Positions 23,696 through 33,400 of a stretch of 64,000 bases of DNA are shown piece after piece (positions within the stretch are counted from its first letter, which is position 1; the number at the start of each line of letters is the position of its first letter). The notes below the pieces were generated by a model. The model was given only the letters and a program-made list of their open reading frames with translations. It was not told where the DNA came from and searched no databases. The DNA lies in assembly GCA_900550475.1 (NCBI GenBank), contig URSA01000007.1, forward strand, positions 68,057 through 132,056, in the 5' to 3' direction. A program made the translations under genes and the position numbers. Source of the DNA: an uncultured Lachnospiraceae bacterium. GTDB lineage: Bacteria > Bacillota > Clostridia > Lachnospirales > Lachnospiraceae.

Positions 23696-25804
23696 ATGTT
23701 CAAAAACATGAAAATCGGAATTAAAATTCTGCTGGTTATTCTCCTGATGTCTCTGGGAACCCTGATGATTATATCCATCAATTCCTACATGCAGATGATG
23801 AGGCTGACCAATGAGTTTCAGGATGTGAACACCACGCTGGGAAACACCGCGTCTGAGGACAGCAAGCTGGCATTGCAGTCCCAGATGGAGGGCAACCTAG
23901 GAAGGATTGCCGTAAAACAGGCGCAAATTTCCAATGAGAAGCTGATCAGGCTCCGGAACACCATCGACTGCGCGGCTGCCTATATCAGCAACCTGTACGC
24001 AAACGAATCCGAGTTTCCCGGACATTCCCTGCCCCTGCCCTACGAGACGGAGGATGGTGTCGCCTGCTCCAAATACATGCTTGCCCCGGGAGTGGAAAAT
24101 ACAGCCCGGCTGCAAAGGGAAGTCAGGCTTTTATCAAACTGTGAGTACATATTTGCACCGGAGCTGGAAAACAATTCCATGATGGACAATATCTATCTGG
24201 GAACCAATGACGGAATCTACTACCGGTATTCCAGATCCAACCTCTACAATGCGGACTACGATCCCCGTCAGAGAGACTGGTTTATCACGGCGTCCAGGGA
24301 AACTGATTCCATCTGGATGGATACCTATAAAGACTTTTACGGAAAACTCTGCGTGACCTGCTCCCGAAGCTTTACGGGCGAGGACGGCAAGATTAAGGGC
24401 GTGGTGTCCATGGACATTACCGTTCAGGATATGCTGGATGAGATCGTGTCAACCAAGATCGGCGAGAGCGGCTGTGCCTTCGTGCTGGACCCCAACCTTA
24501 CGTTTCTGGCACACCCCGATTTTATGAAGGAGGATTTCGACCAGCAGCTTGGCAGCCATATCGAGGGAGATGCGGCAATTCTGGATACAATCCGGGACAA
24601 CGACTCCGGCGTGGTGCAGGCGCAGCTCGACGGCGTGGACAGCTACATAGCATACGCAACGCTGGAGGAGACCGGATGGAAGCTGTGTATCTCTATCGAT
24701 GTGAATGAGGTCATTGCGCCCTCCATCGCCACCAAGCAGGAGATCGATGACATCACGGCGGATGCCCAGCAGATGGTGAGCAAGACGCTCTCCAACGTGA
24801 TGATCCGCTTTATCATCTTCTTTGCACTGGTGGGAATGATCGTCATTATGATCTCCTTTGCGGTGGCGGGAACCATCACCAGACCCATTCAGGAGCTGGC
24901 GCAGAATGTGGAGAAGATCGGACAGGGAAATCTGGATGTGCGGATGAAGGTGGAATCCGGTGACGAGGTTGGAGAGCTGGCGCAGACCTTCAACGAGATG
25001 CTTTCGGATCTGCAGCTGTACATCAAGAATCTGTCGGAGGTGACGGCGGAGAAGGAGAGGATCGGCGCGGAGCTGGATGTGGCAACCAACATCCAGGCAA
25101 GCATGCTTCCCTGCATTTTCCCCGCGTTCCCGGAGCATAAGGAGATCGACATTTACGCTTCGATGGATCCGGCAAAGGAGGTCGGCGGAGACTTCTACGA
25201 CTTCTTCTTAGTGGGAAAAGACCGTCTGGCGCTGGTGATGGCGGATGTGTCCGGAAAGGGCGTTCCGGCGGCGCTGTTTATGGTGATTGCAAAGACGCTC
25301 ATCAAGAACCGGGCGCAGCTCGGGGAGGAACCCGCGGTGGTTCTGGAGAGAGTCAACAACCAGTTGTGCGAGAACAACGAGGCGGATATGTTTGTCACGG
25401 TATGGCTCGGCATCTACGAGCTTTCCACAGGCAGGCTGACCTATACAAACGCCGGTCACGAATGTCCGGCGGTGATGCGTGCAGGCGGAAGCTACGAGCT
25501 GATCCGGGAGAGCCACGATTTTGTGGTCGGCGCCATGGAGGGTATGCCGTATACCCGGCATGAGATCACGCTGTACCCGGGCGATAAGCTGTTCTTGTAT
25601 ACGGACGGTGTGCCGGAGGCCACAAACGCGCAAGAGGAGCTGTTCGGAGAGGACAGGATGCTGACGGCGCTGAACCGCTGCCCGGATATAACGCCGAAGC
25701 AGACACTGGCAGAGGTAAAGAAGGATATCGATGAATTTGTGGGCGAGGCGCCGCAGTTTGACGACCTGACCATGCTTGCATTTGAAGTCAGAACAAGAGA
25801 ATAG
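23696..25804 (+). CDS. Membrane sensor PP2C phosphatase (dCache-HAMP-SpoIIE/RsbU type)
   Basis: The 702-residue product has a membrane helix at about residues 9-28, a large extracytoplasmic dCache-like sensor to about 365 ('YNADYDPRQRDWFITA' is typical of the family), a second helix at about 368-395, a HAMP domain, a short linker helix and a PP2C (SpoIIE-like) phosphatase at about 480-700. The Mn-binding acidic positions are present: 'KEVGGDFYDFF', 'VMADVSGKGVPAALF', 'FLYTDGVPEATN' and 'FDDLTML'. It should dephosphorylate the STAS protein encoded next, transmitting an extracellular signal into the partner-switch. It lies 3 bases after the ligase gene. Confidence 0.92.
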   Translation: MFKNMKIGIKILLVILLMSLGTLMIISINSYMQMMRLTNEFQDVNTTLGNTASEDSKLALQSQMEGNLGRIAVKQAQISNEKLIRLRNTIDCAAAYISNLYANESEFPGHSLPLPYETEDGVACSKYMLAPGVENTARLQREVRLLSNCEYIFAPELENNSMMDNIYLGTNDGIYYRYSRSNLYNADYDPRQRDWFITASRETDSIWMDTYKDFYGKLCVTCSRSFTGEDGKIKGVVSMDITVQDMLDEIVSTKIGESGCAFVLDPNLTFLAHPDFMKEDFDQQLGSHIEGDAAILDTIRDNDSGVVQAQLDGVDSYIAYATLEETGWKLCISIDVNEVIAPSIATKQEIDDITADAQQMVSKTLSNVMIRFIIFFALVGMIVIMISFAVAGTITRPIQELAQNVEKIGQGNLDVRMKVESGDEVGELAQTFNEMLSDLQLYIKNLSEVTAEKERIGAELDVATNIQASMLPCIFPAFPEHKEIDIYASMDPAKEVGGDFYDFFLVGKDRLALVMADVSGKGVPAALFMVIAKTLIKNRAQLGEEPAVVLERVNNQLCENNEADMFVTVWLGIYELSTGRLTYTNAGHECPAVMRAGGSYELIRESHDFVVGAMEGMPYTRHEITLYPGDKLFLYTDGVPEATNAQEELFGEDRMLTALNRCPDITPKQTLAEVKKDIDEFVGEAPQFDDLTMLAFEVRTRE

Positions 25805-25821
25805 GAAGAGAGGGAAAAAGA

Positions 25822-26121
25822 ATGAATGTAATTGCAACGGATTGTGAAACCTATATGAGACTGATGGTGGACGGAAGAGTGGACACCAACACCAGTCCCC
25901 AGCTTCAGCAGGCGATTCTGAATGCCTTTCAGAAACAGAAGGACGTGGTGGTGGACTTTCTCAATGTGCCGTACATTTCCAGTGCGGGACTGCGCGCCCT
26001 TCTGATCGGACAGAAAACAGCCGCCTCCAAGGGCGGAAGCATGAAACTGACAAACGTGTCGGATGTTGTGATGAACGTTCTGGAGATGTCAGGCTTCAGC
26101 AAAATACTTGTGATCGAATAA
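25822..26121 (+). CDS. STAS-domain anti-sigma factor antagonist (RsbV/SpoIIAA-like)
   Basis: A 99-residue single STAS domain. The phosphorylatable motif is 'YISSAGLRALL' at residues 51-61; by alignment with the D-S-x-G motif, Ser54 is the likely target, with Ser53 as an alternative. In the family the unphosphorylated protein binds the RsbW-type kinase and releases its client. Both the phosphatase (upstream) and a matching kinase (two genes on) are encoded in the same operon. No sigma factor gene is present nearby, so the client may be something else, possibly a component of the injection system. Confidence 0.92.
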   Translation: MNVIATDCETYMRLMVDGRVDTNTSPQLQQAILNAFQKQKDVVVDFLNVPYISSAGLRALLIGQKTAASKGGSMKLTNVSDVVMNVLEMSGFSKILVIE

Positions 26122-26124
26122 AAC

Positions 26125-26787
26125 ATGATACGGTTTGAGAATGTTACCAAGACATTTGCGGATACACAGCAAACCGCCCTGTCGCAGGTGAGTTTTCACA
26201 TCCTGCCCGGGGAGATGGCATTTGTTATGGGGAAGAGCGGTTCGGGAAAAACCACACTGATGCGGCTCCTGCTCCGGGAACTGATCGCGGATGAAGGAAC
26301 CGTGTGGGTGAACGGACAGGACATTGGAAAGCTGAAACGGGACAAAATCCCGGTTTACCGCAGACGGATCGGCTTTGTGTTTCAGGATTTCAGACTCATG
26401 CATGACCGGACGGTCTATGAGAATGTAGCGATCGTGAAGCGCGTTGCGGGTGCGAAGGAGAGGGATACCCGGACGCAGGTGGCAATGGCGCTGCGCGTGG
26501 TGGGCATGGACGGCGCGTATGACAGACCGGTATCGGAGCTCTCCGGCGGGGAACAGCAGAAGGTCTGCGTGGCGAGAGCCATTGTGGGCAATCCGTACTG
26601 TATGCTGGCGGACGAACCCACCGGAAATCTGGATCCGAAGCAGGCGCGGGAGATCATGCTGTTGTTTGAAAGGATCAATTTTCTCGGCATCACGACGCTG
26701 ATCGCCACCCATGACAGGGACGCCATTGAGGGCATGGAGCACAGAAAACTGTATCTGACGGATGGAACATTATACAGTGGGGAGTAA
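26125..26787 (+). CDS. FtsE-like ABC transporter ATP-binding protein
   Basis: The 220-residue product has a Walker A 'GKSGSGKTT', Q-loop 'FVFQDFRLM', signature 'LSGGEQQKV', Walker B 'CMLADEPTGNLD' and a switch His in 'IATHD'. The 'MIRFENVTKTF' start, 'RRIGFVFQDFRL' and 'DEPTGNLDP' are FtsE hallmarks. FtsE normally works with the membrane protein FtsX to control cell-wall hydrolases, but no FtsX gene adjoins it. It is embedded between the STAS and kinase genes with 3-base and 2-base gaps, so it is tightly coupled to the signalling block. It may act with a membrane partner elsewhere or with the MFS-like protein. Confidence 0.85.
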   Translation: MIRFENVTKTFADTQQTALSQVSFHILPGEMAFVMGKSGSGKTTLMRLLLRELIADEGTVWVNGQDIGKLKRDKIPVYRRRIGFVFQDFRLMHDRTVYENVAIVKRVAGAKERDTRTQVAMALRVVGMDGAYDRPVSELSGGEQQKVCVARAIVGNPYCMLADEPTGNLDPKQAREIMLLFERINFLGITTLIATHDRDAIEGMEHRKLYLTDGTLYSGE

Positions 26788-26789
26788 AC

Positions 26790-27209
26790 ATGGAGGACGC
26801 TATCATCAAAAAGACAATCGAGCTGGAAGCGCAGAAGGAAGAGCTGGATAAGCTTCTGGAAATTATAGAGACGGATCTGGAGAGCGTCGGCTGCCCTCCG
26901 GAGAAAATGACGGTGACGGCGATCTGCGCGGAGGAAATCTTTGTAAACATCGCAAGCTATGCTTACGGGGACGAACCGGGAGAGGCGTGGATCGACGAGG
27001 AGATTGAAAAGGGAAGGATTTCCCTGTGCTTTCAGGATTGCGGAAAGCCGTACAATCCCTTGGAAAAAGAGGATCCCGACACCACCCTTTCCGCGGAGGA
27101 GAGGCAGATCGGCGGGCTCGGCATATTCATGGTGAAGAATATGATGGACACGGTGACATATGAATACAGGGAAGGCAGGAACAGACTTACCATGACGCTT
27201 TCATGGTAG
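26790..27209 (+). CDS. RsbW/SpoIIAB-like serine kinase (anti-sigma factor type)
   Basis: The 139-residue product is a GHKL/HATPase domain: N-box 'CAEEIFVNIASYAYGD', G1 box 'CFQDCGKPYNPL' and G2 box 'GGLGIFMVKNMMDTVTYE'. Proteins of this size and pattern phosphorylate a STAS partner and sequester a client when not bound to it. It completes a PP2C-STAS-kinase partner-switch in the operon. Its last 7 bases overlap the first possible start of the next gene, but a better start for that gene lies at 27224. Confidence 0.9.
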   Translation: MEDAIIKKTIELEAQKEELDKLLEIIETDLESVGCPPEKMTVTAICAEEIFVNIASYAYGDEPGEAWIDEEIEKGRISLCFQDCGKPYNPLEKEDPDTTLSAEERQIGGLGIFMVKNMMDTVTYEYREGRNRLTMTLSW

Positions 27210-27223
27210 CGGGGAAGACGAGG

Positions 27224-29542
27224 ATGAGCATGAACAACAGATTCAATGAGGATTTGCGAAAAACACCCTTCGGCAGCTATGAAGAATATATGGATTATGT
27301 CTTTGCGTGTGTGAACACAAGGCTTGCCGACTACATCAAGACCCTGATGGGAAAATATGCCGCAGGGCAGGGACAGTACAAGAACATAATGTACCCGGAC
27401 ATCGAGATTGCCTACAATCTGTGTAATGACCGGGTGGTACAGTTTTCCGCGCCGGAGAGCGGGGAGGAAGCAGAGACGGGTACTGCCAAGGCACAGGAGA
27501 GCATGGATGATGAAATGCTGGAGCTTCTGGGCGCTCTGAGCGAGGAGAGCCATGCGGAGAGCCAGAAGGCACAGGAGGGAGAGGATCTGCATGTGGAGGA
27601 GATGCTTGCCTTCGTTGACGAGCGCATCGCGCTGACGGAGGCGGAGGAATATCCCTTCTACCGGCTGTGTAAGAAGCTTTCGTTTGACCACTTTACCACA
27701 TTTGCGCTTGCGGCTGCCCTGCTGTCCTCCACACAGACCAGCTATGCTTCCGTATTCCAGATCGTGAACGAGAACGCTTCCCTGACGGCACCCACGGTGG
27801 AATCCGCCGCCAGACTGTATTTCGGAAAGGAATTTTCCATCACCGCCGCCTCCGGGCACATGTCGGTGTGTCTGGAGAATCTGCAGCCGATCATGGATCT
27901 GCGTGTCAATTCCAATATGCCGTTTTCCACGGTCCTGACGCCGGATAAGAGAATCATCGACTTTCTCTTTGGCAAGAATCCCCTGCGTCTTGACGAAAAC
28001 TATCAGCGTTTCTTCCATATGCTGACGGACGACAAGGAGCTTGACCCCATCATGGCAAACACCACCCAGCTTGAGGCAATGGAGATCTCCTATGAGCAGG
28101 GCGTGCGCATCTTCAGCTGGTACGGGGACGAGGGCAGCGGACGCAAATTCTTTATCAGGCAGTTCTGCAAAAAGAAGGGCATCCGGGCAATCACCTTAAA
28201 CTGCAAGAAATTGTTCGTCTATGACTTCGCCTTTGTGGAGAAGGCGCTCTGGGCGGTGCGCAGGGAATGTATCTTCACGGACGCCTGCTGCTGTCTGAAT
28301 GAGCTGGATTACAGGGAGGACGAAAAGGAAAAATACATAGGCTACATGGATCTGGCGGTTTCCAGATTGCAGGAGCATGACATCCTGATCTTTTTGATGA
28401 GCCGGGAGAAGCTGCCCTTAAAGAGCGTGACCGACATGGAATTTACGGAGCTTGAGCTTCCCACGCCGGGCAATCAGGAGAGGGAGGACTGTTGGCGATA
28501 CTTTTCCAAGGAATACAGTCTGGACAAAGATGTGGAGCTGCCCGAGATGGCGACCAAGTTCCTGTTCACCCCGGGAAAGATCAAATCGGCGTTGAAGCAG
28601 GCAAAGAGCTTTTCCATTATGAACCATGAGATTCTGATCTCGAGGGCGAAGCTGTTTGAGGGCTGCTACAACCAGATGAGCTCGGAGCTGACCCAGAAGG
28701 CGACCAAGGTAAAGGCAAACTTTGGCTTTGAGGACATCGTCATGAATGCCAGCCAGAGGGAGACTCTGGAGCATGCCATCGACCAGATGAACTTCCGAAA
28801 GCAGGTGTACGACAACTGGAATTACACCAAGAAGTACCCCTACGGCAGAGGACTTTCCGTCCTGCTTTTCGGGGCGCCCGGTACAGGTAAGTCCATGTGT
28901 GCGCAGGTAATCGCCCATGAGCTGAATCTGGAATTGTACCGCGTGGATCTGTCCAAGGTTATCGACAAATATGTGGGTGAGACGGAAAAATCCATCTCCA
29001 TGATCTTCCGCGAGGCGAAGAAATGTAATGTGGTGCTGTTCTTTGATGAGTGCGATACCCTGTTTGCAAAGAGATCCGACGACGGCGGCTCCAATCAGGC
29101 GTCCAACAACAATAAGACGGCGCTCCTGCTGCAGGAGGTGGAGGCGTATGACGGCGTTTCCGTGTTGGCAACCAACTACAAGCACAATATTGATCCTGCG
29201 TTCTTCAGACGTATGAAATATATCGTGGAATTTCAGTTCCCGGATCCGGACACCAGAGAGATGCTGTGGCGTACCACGATCCCCAAGGGAACGCCGCTCG
29301 CGGATGATGTGGACATCCGTTTCCTCGCGGAACGGTTTGAGTTCGTGGGTGGTAATATCAAGAACTGTATCTTGAACGCCGCATTTCTTGCCGCCGCGGA
29401 CGGCGACGGAAAAGAGGTCGGCATGAAGCATTATCTGATGGCGATCAAGTACGAGTTTGTAAAGACCGGAAAGGTGTTTACCAGAGCCGATTTTGAGCCG
29501 TATGCTTACATGGTCGGTCTGGGAGATCAGGAAGAGGATTAA
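27224..29542 (+). CDS. AAA+ ATPase with degenerate first and intact second module (Pvc15-like), copy 1
   Basis: Start ATG 27224 is chosen because GGGGAAG lies six bases upstream; ATG 27203 has no good site. The 772-residue protein has a helical N-terminal part, a degenerate AAA module ('WYGDEGSGRKFFIR', lacking a normal Walker A Thr/Ser and acidic pair) and a complete second module: Walker A 'FGAPGTGKSMCAQ', 'DKYVGETEKSISM' pore-loop region, Walker B 'VVLFFDECDTLF', sensor 'SVLATNYK', and arginines in 'AFFRRMKY'. CIS clusters regularly carry one such ATPase, thought to help load cargo or assemble the particle. It directly precedes the GNAT and large effector-candidate genes. Confidence 0.88.
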   Translation: MSMNNRFNEDLRKTPFGSYEEYMDYVFACVNTRLADYIKTLMGKYAAGQGQYKNIMYPDIEIAYNLCNDRVVQFSAPESGEEAETGTAKAQESMDDEMLELLGALSEESHAESQKAQEGEDLHVEEMLAFVDERIALTEAEEYPFYRLCKKLSFDHFTTFALAAALLSSTQTSYASVFQIVNENASLTAPTVESAARLYFGKEFSITAASGHMSVCLENLQPIMDLRVNSNMPFSTVLTPDKRIIDFLFGKNPLRLDENYQRFFHMLTDDKELDPIMANTTQLEAMEISYEQGVRIFSWYGDEGSGRKFFIRQFCKKKGIRAITLNCKKLFVYDFAFVEKALWAVRRECIFTDACCCLNELDYREDEKEKYIGYMDLAVSRLQEHDILIFLMSREKLPLKSVTDMEFTELELPTPGNQEREDCWRYFSKEYSLDKDVELPEMATKFLFTPGKIKSALKQAKSFSIMNHEILISRAKLFEGCYNQMSSELTQKATKVKANFGFEDIVMNASQRETLEHAIDQMNFRKQVYDNWNYTKKYPYGRGLSVLLFGAPGTGKSMCAQVIAHELNLELYRVDLSKVIDKYVGETEKSISMIFREAKKCNVVLFFDECDTLFAKRSDDGGSNQASNNNKTALLLQEVEAYDGVSVLATNYKHNIDPAFFRRMKYIVEFQFPDPDTREMLWRTTIPKGTPLADDVDIRFLAERFEFVGGNIKNCILNAAFLAAADGDGKEVGMKHYLMAIKYEFVKTGKVFTRADFEPYAYMVGLGDQEED

Positions 29543-29565
29543 GAGTAAAAGGAAGGAGAAGCGGA

Positions 29566-30453
29566 ATGGAAGAATACTTTTTGCTGGAGGGAGACCGGAT
29601 CGGTGCTTACGCGCACATGATACCGGAATGGCTGTTCACAAGGACGGAGAAAGGAACGGAAGTGCAGTTCTGGGGAATGTCCGACATGGGAGAGCCCTGC
29701 GGCGTGGCAGTCTTAAGCGGGGAGGACGGTGTGCTGACCTTGCAGTACATATATATTGAAAAAGCACACAGGGGACAGGGCAAGGGACAGCGGTTCTTCG
29801 CAGAGCTTCTGTACCGCGCCTACCATTCACCCAACCGGATCTTACGGGTGAGATATATTCCCGGCGAATATCCCAAGCTGGAAAGACTGCTCTCGGGTTA
29901 TCCCTTCGCGCAGGGGGAGGAAGAAATCGGAAGCTTCTCCTGTACGCTGGGAGAGCTGCTGGGATTAAAGTATCTGCAGGGGGCCGGCAATAACGTAAAG
30001 GCGCTCTCGGAGTGTACGGAGGAAAGCCTGAGACCGCTCTATCAGGAGATTACGGAGCGGGAGGACGATCTGGTGGAGCTGCCGCTTGACAGACAGGCGT
30101 ATGCGGCGGACTGCAGCGCCGTGGCGATGGATAACGGAAAGCCTGCGGGGCTTCTGTTAGTCAGGGAGGATAAGCCGGGGGAGATGAGCATTCCGTTTAT
30201 GGTGAATTACTCCAAAAATATCACGGCGCCGGTGGATATGATCCGTTTTGCGGTGCAGACCGGTGGAAAAAAGTATTCTCCGGAGACCATATGCAGATTT
30301 GCGGTTGTCAGCGAAACGCTGCTCCGCCTTTTGGAAAAGATGGGAATGACCTTCGGAAAAAAACGGCAGCAGAGCACACTGGAGTTGTCCTATTTCGACC
30401 GGTACGAGCAATCGGCGCAGATTGCGATCGACGAGGCAGCAGGCACAATATAA
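29566..30453 (+). CDS. GNAT-like acetyltransferase-fold protein
   Basis: The 295-residue product contains an acetyl-CoA loop typical of GNAT enzymes, 'YIEKAHRGQGKGQRFFAELL' at about residues 62-81, preceded by beta-strands ('GVAVLSGEDGVLTLQYIYIE'). The C-terminal half looks like a second, degenerate GNAT-like lobe ('AGLLLVREDKPGEMSIPFMV', 'LLRLLEKMGMTFG'). An AAGGAGAAG site precedes the ATG. It is 23 bases from the AAA+ gene and 15 bases from the giant gene. It may modify an effector or a structural protein; an injected activity is less likely but not excluded. Substrate unknown. Confidence 0.7.
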   Translation: MEEYFLLEGDRIGAYAHMIPEWLFTRTEKGTEVQFWGMSDMGEPCGVAVLSGEDGVLTLQYIYIEKAHRGQGKGQRFFAELLYRAYHSPNRILRVRYIPGEYPKLERLLSGYPFAQGEEEIGSFSCTLGELLGLKYLQGAGNNVKALSECTEESLRPLYQEITEREDDLVELPLDRQAYAADCSAVAMDNGKPAGLLLVREDKPGEMSIPFMVNYSKNITAPVDMIRFAVQTGGKKYSPETICRFAVVSETLLRLLEKMGMTFGKKRQQSTLELSYFDRYEQSAQIAIDEAAGTI

Positions 30454-30468
30454 AGGGGGAAAAAGTAC

Positions 30469-33400
30469 ATGGATAATATGTTTCATCTCAGACAGGATAT
30501 GACAAACGAGGAGCTGCAGAGGTTCGCACAGGATCGCATGCAGAAGGAAGATACGATAGCGGATTACATGAAGCAGCGCGAGGCGCATGCGCAGATGGAT
30601 CTCGCACAGCTTACGCAAAAGCCGCAGGTAAAGCAGGTGGCACAGAAGCCCATGGCGGCGGATATGCCGACGCTGGCAGCGGATGAAAAGGACTGGAAAC
30701 GAAAGAGGAAAATGAAGCAGACCATGCAGCCTCAGGCAGCGGTTTTGCAGGAAAAAGGGCAGGAAATACAGCAGAAGTTTGATGCCCGTGTCGCTTCCAT
30801 CCAGCAGAAGCAGGCAATAGATGCGCAGGGGAAGGCAATGTTCGAGGCAACGCTCCGGGCGGATATGCTGACGCCGAAGTATGTGATGGAGCATTTTTCA
30901 GAGGTTCGGTACATGCTGGACAACTGGAAAAGACATATTGCGCTGTTCGACGAAGGCGGAGCGGCAAACGGCCTTATGGCGGAGGATCAGAAGATCCGTC
31001 TTGTCCACATGAAGGAAATGTATCAGCAGGGCGAGCGTGCATTTGAGACGGCGCTCGGTGCGCTGGGCTTTAAGTATCACCCCGAGCTGGACGCGAAAAA
31101 ACAGTTTGAGGAGCTGACTAAAGAGCAGCAGGAGCAGGCATTACAGGATAATATAGCGGTTCGTACCACCCTCGCAAAAGATGCGGCAAGCATGGACAGA
31201 ACCGTTGCAAATGAGCTGATCGAGAAGGAGGTGCAGCGCCGCAAACCGGAGATTCAGGCATTCCGGGAGGAGATGCGCGAAAAATACCCCTTTATTGAGT
31301 CGGAAAACATGACCCACGACTATGAGTATGATGAGACAGCCAAGATCAAGGAAATGTTTGAGAAGCATCCGACGGAATATGAGCAGAACAAAGAAGTGCT
31401 GGATAAGCTCTACAAGGAGTTTTTCAACCTGATGGAGTACAACGGAACCTGCTATGAGGTTTCCCGTACCATCGGCGCGATCCAGTTTGACGACCGGACC
31501 GTATCTTCCAGTAAAATGCAGATGCTTGTCAATATCAGGCTGGAGGATCAGGAGAAAAAGATGGCGCGGATCCGTTCCCGCGCGGCGTCGGTCATGGACG
31601 GCATCAGACACATTGTGCTGGGAAAGAAGCTGCCGGAGTCATCCTATCATTCCCTGAAGGATTTCATTCCGATAGAGTACAATTTCAGTCAGGAGGCGCA
31701 GACCACGAAAGAGCAGTCTGCGGTTTATTCCACGCGCTATGAGGAAAAGAAGGAAATCTTTAACAGACTGGCAGGAGAGATTTACGGTGACCGCGCACAG
31801 GAGCTGACTGAAAAGGAAGCCGGAAAATATATGCTGTTTATGGAAAACGACAAGCAGGAGCAGAACGAGGCGGTGGTTCGCGCCCTTCTGTCGATCCGTG
31901 TGAACGAGACCATGCAGGGGTCGGACGACGAGGCTGCGGAAGAAAGTGCCAAGGAAATCGGCAGGATTATGAAGCCTCTGGTGATGCCCTATCTGGAACG
32001 CATGAGAGACTATGACACAAGGGAGCTGGGTCACTACACGGAAGAGGAGCTGATGGCAAGGAATGAGGAATTGCAGGAGCTTTCCCTCATCAGCATGCAG
32101 ATAGCCGAAGCGGCAAAATACCGCGACCCGGACGATGCGGAAGGCCGTTCCATCCGGGATGCATTCTGCGCGGACAAAAAAGAGCTCTTTGACATGAAAT
32201 GCAGCGTCATCCAATCCTATGCCCAGAAGGCGAGAGGGCTTTACCTGGTGAAAGCGTACAGTCAGGGCAGTCTGGATGAATCCTGTTTTATGGCTGCGGA
32301 GCGGGAGGAAATGAGAAAGAAAGCCGGCTTACAGCCAACGGATCCCCTCACCATGGAGCAGATGCTTCAGGGCGCCAAAGAGATAGTGGAGAAGGCGGAT
32401 GTAGCGCGTGCAGCAGCTTACAAAACCTATTACATGTCACCAGCCGTACAGGAATCCTATACGAATATAACCAGTCCGCATGCGGAGACAACGCACCCTG
32501 AATACCACAAACAGCGGATGGATGTTTACAAGGCAGGTCTGCGCATGCTGAACGCGCCCGGCAAAACGCTCAATTCCGGACAGCTGGAGGATTTTTACAA
32601 TCTGTGCAGCAAGAAGATCAGGGATCTTAAGAAGGAGCTGGATGCGCAGGAAGAGCCCGGTATGGGGACACTGGAGATCCGGGCGCAGATAGAGGAGCTC
32701 GAGCGGTATCAGGAGTATACCAGAATGCAGTATACCCTCACCGGCAAAGCATATGTGAGGACGGGAGACGAAAACTCGTTGCTGAGGGAGCCTATTTTCC
32801 GTTCTTACGACAGCGCGGAGAACCTGCCCGCGTTCCAGAACATGAGCGATGCTGACTTTGCTGTCATGTGTAAAAAGCTGGCGGCGGGAACCTTTGCGGA
32901 GGACAAGGAGAATCCGGAGCGTTTTGAGGCGTACTATGAGGAAAATATGGAAGGTCTGCGCATGTATAAGCAGCGCATGTCCGAGCATTATGAGATGCTG
33001 GAGACCATCTTCCATCACCGCATACCTTCCATCGAGTACATACAGGAAAACAGGCGCCAGCTGGAGCAGTGGTTTTCCAATATCCAGGTGGATAACCATA
33101 TGGTTGAGTACATGCGGGATCTGATTGATCTGACTGATCCGGCAGACTTAAGGCTTTACAATCTGGTTGTCACCTATAATGCCATCGGCGGTTATATAGT
33201 GAGTATCTCAACCATGATTGCCCTGGTGGGTGCGGATTACAAGGAAGCGGATGCGGCATCCTCCCTTCCGTCGATGGAGGCCGCTGAGTTTACAAAACAA
33301 CTGGATCAGGAGCAGGCGCCGGTACAGAAGGACAGAGAGACACTGGAAGCAGAGCTGGCGGAGCTTGAGGAGAAGAAGGACACCTACGCGGATCAGAAGG

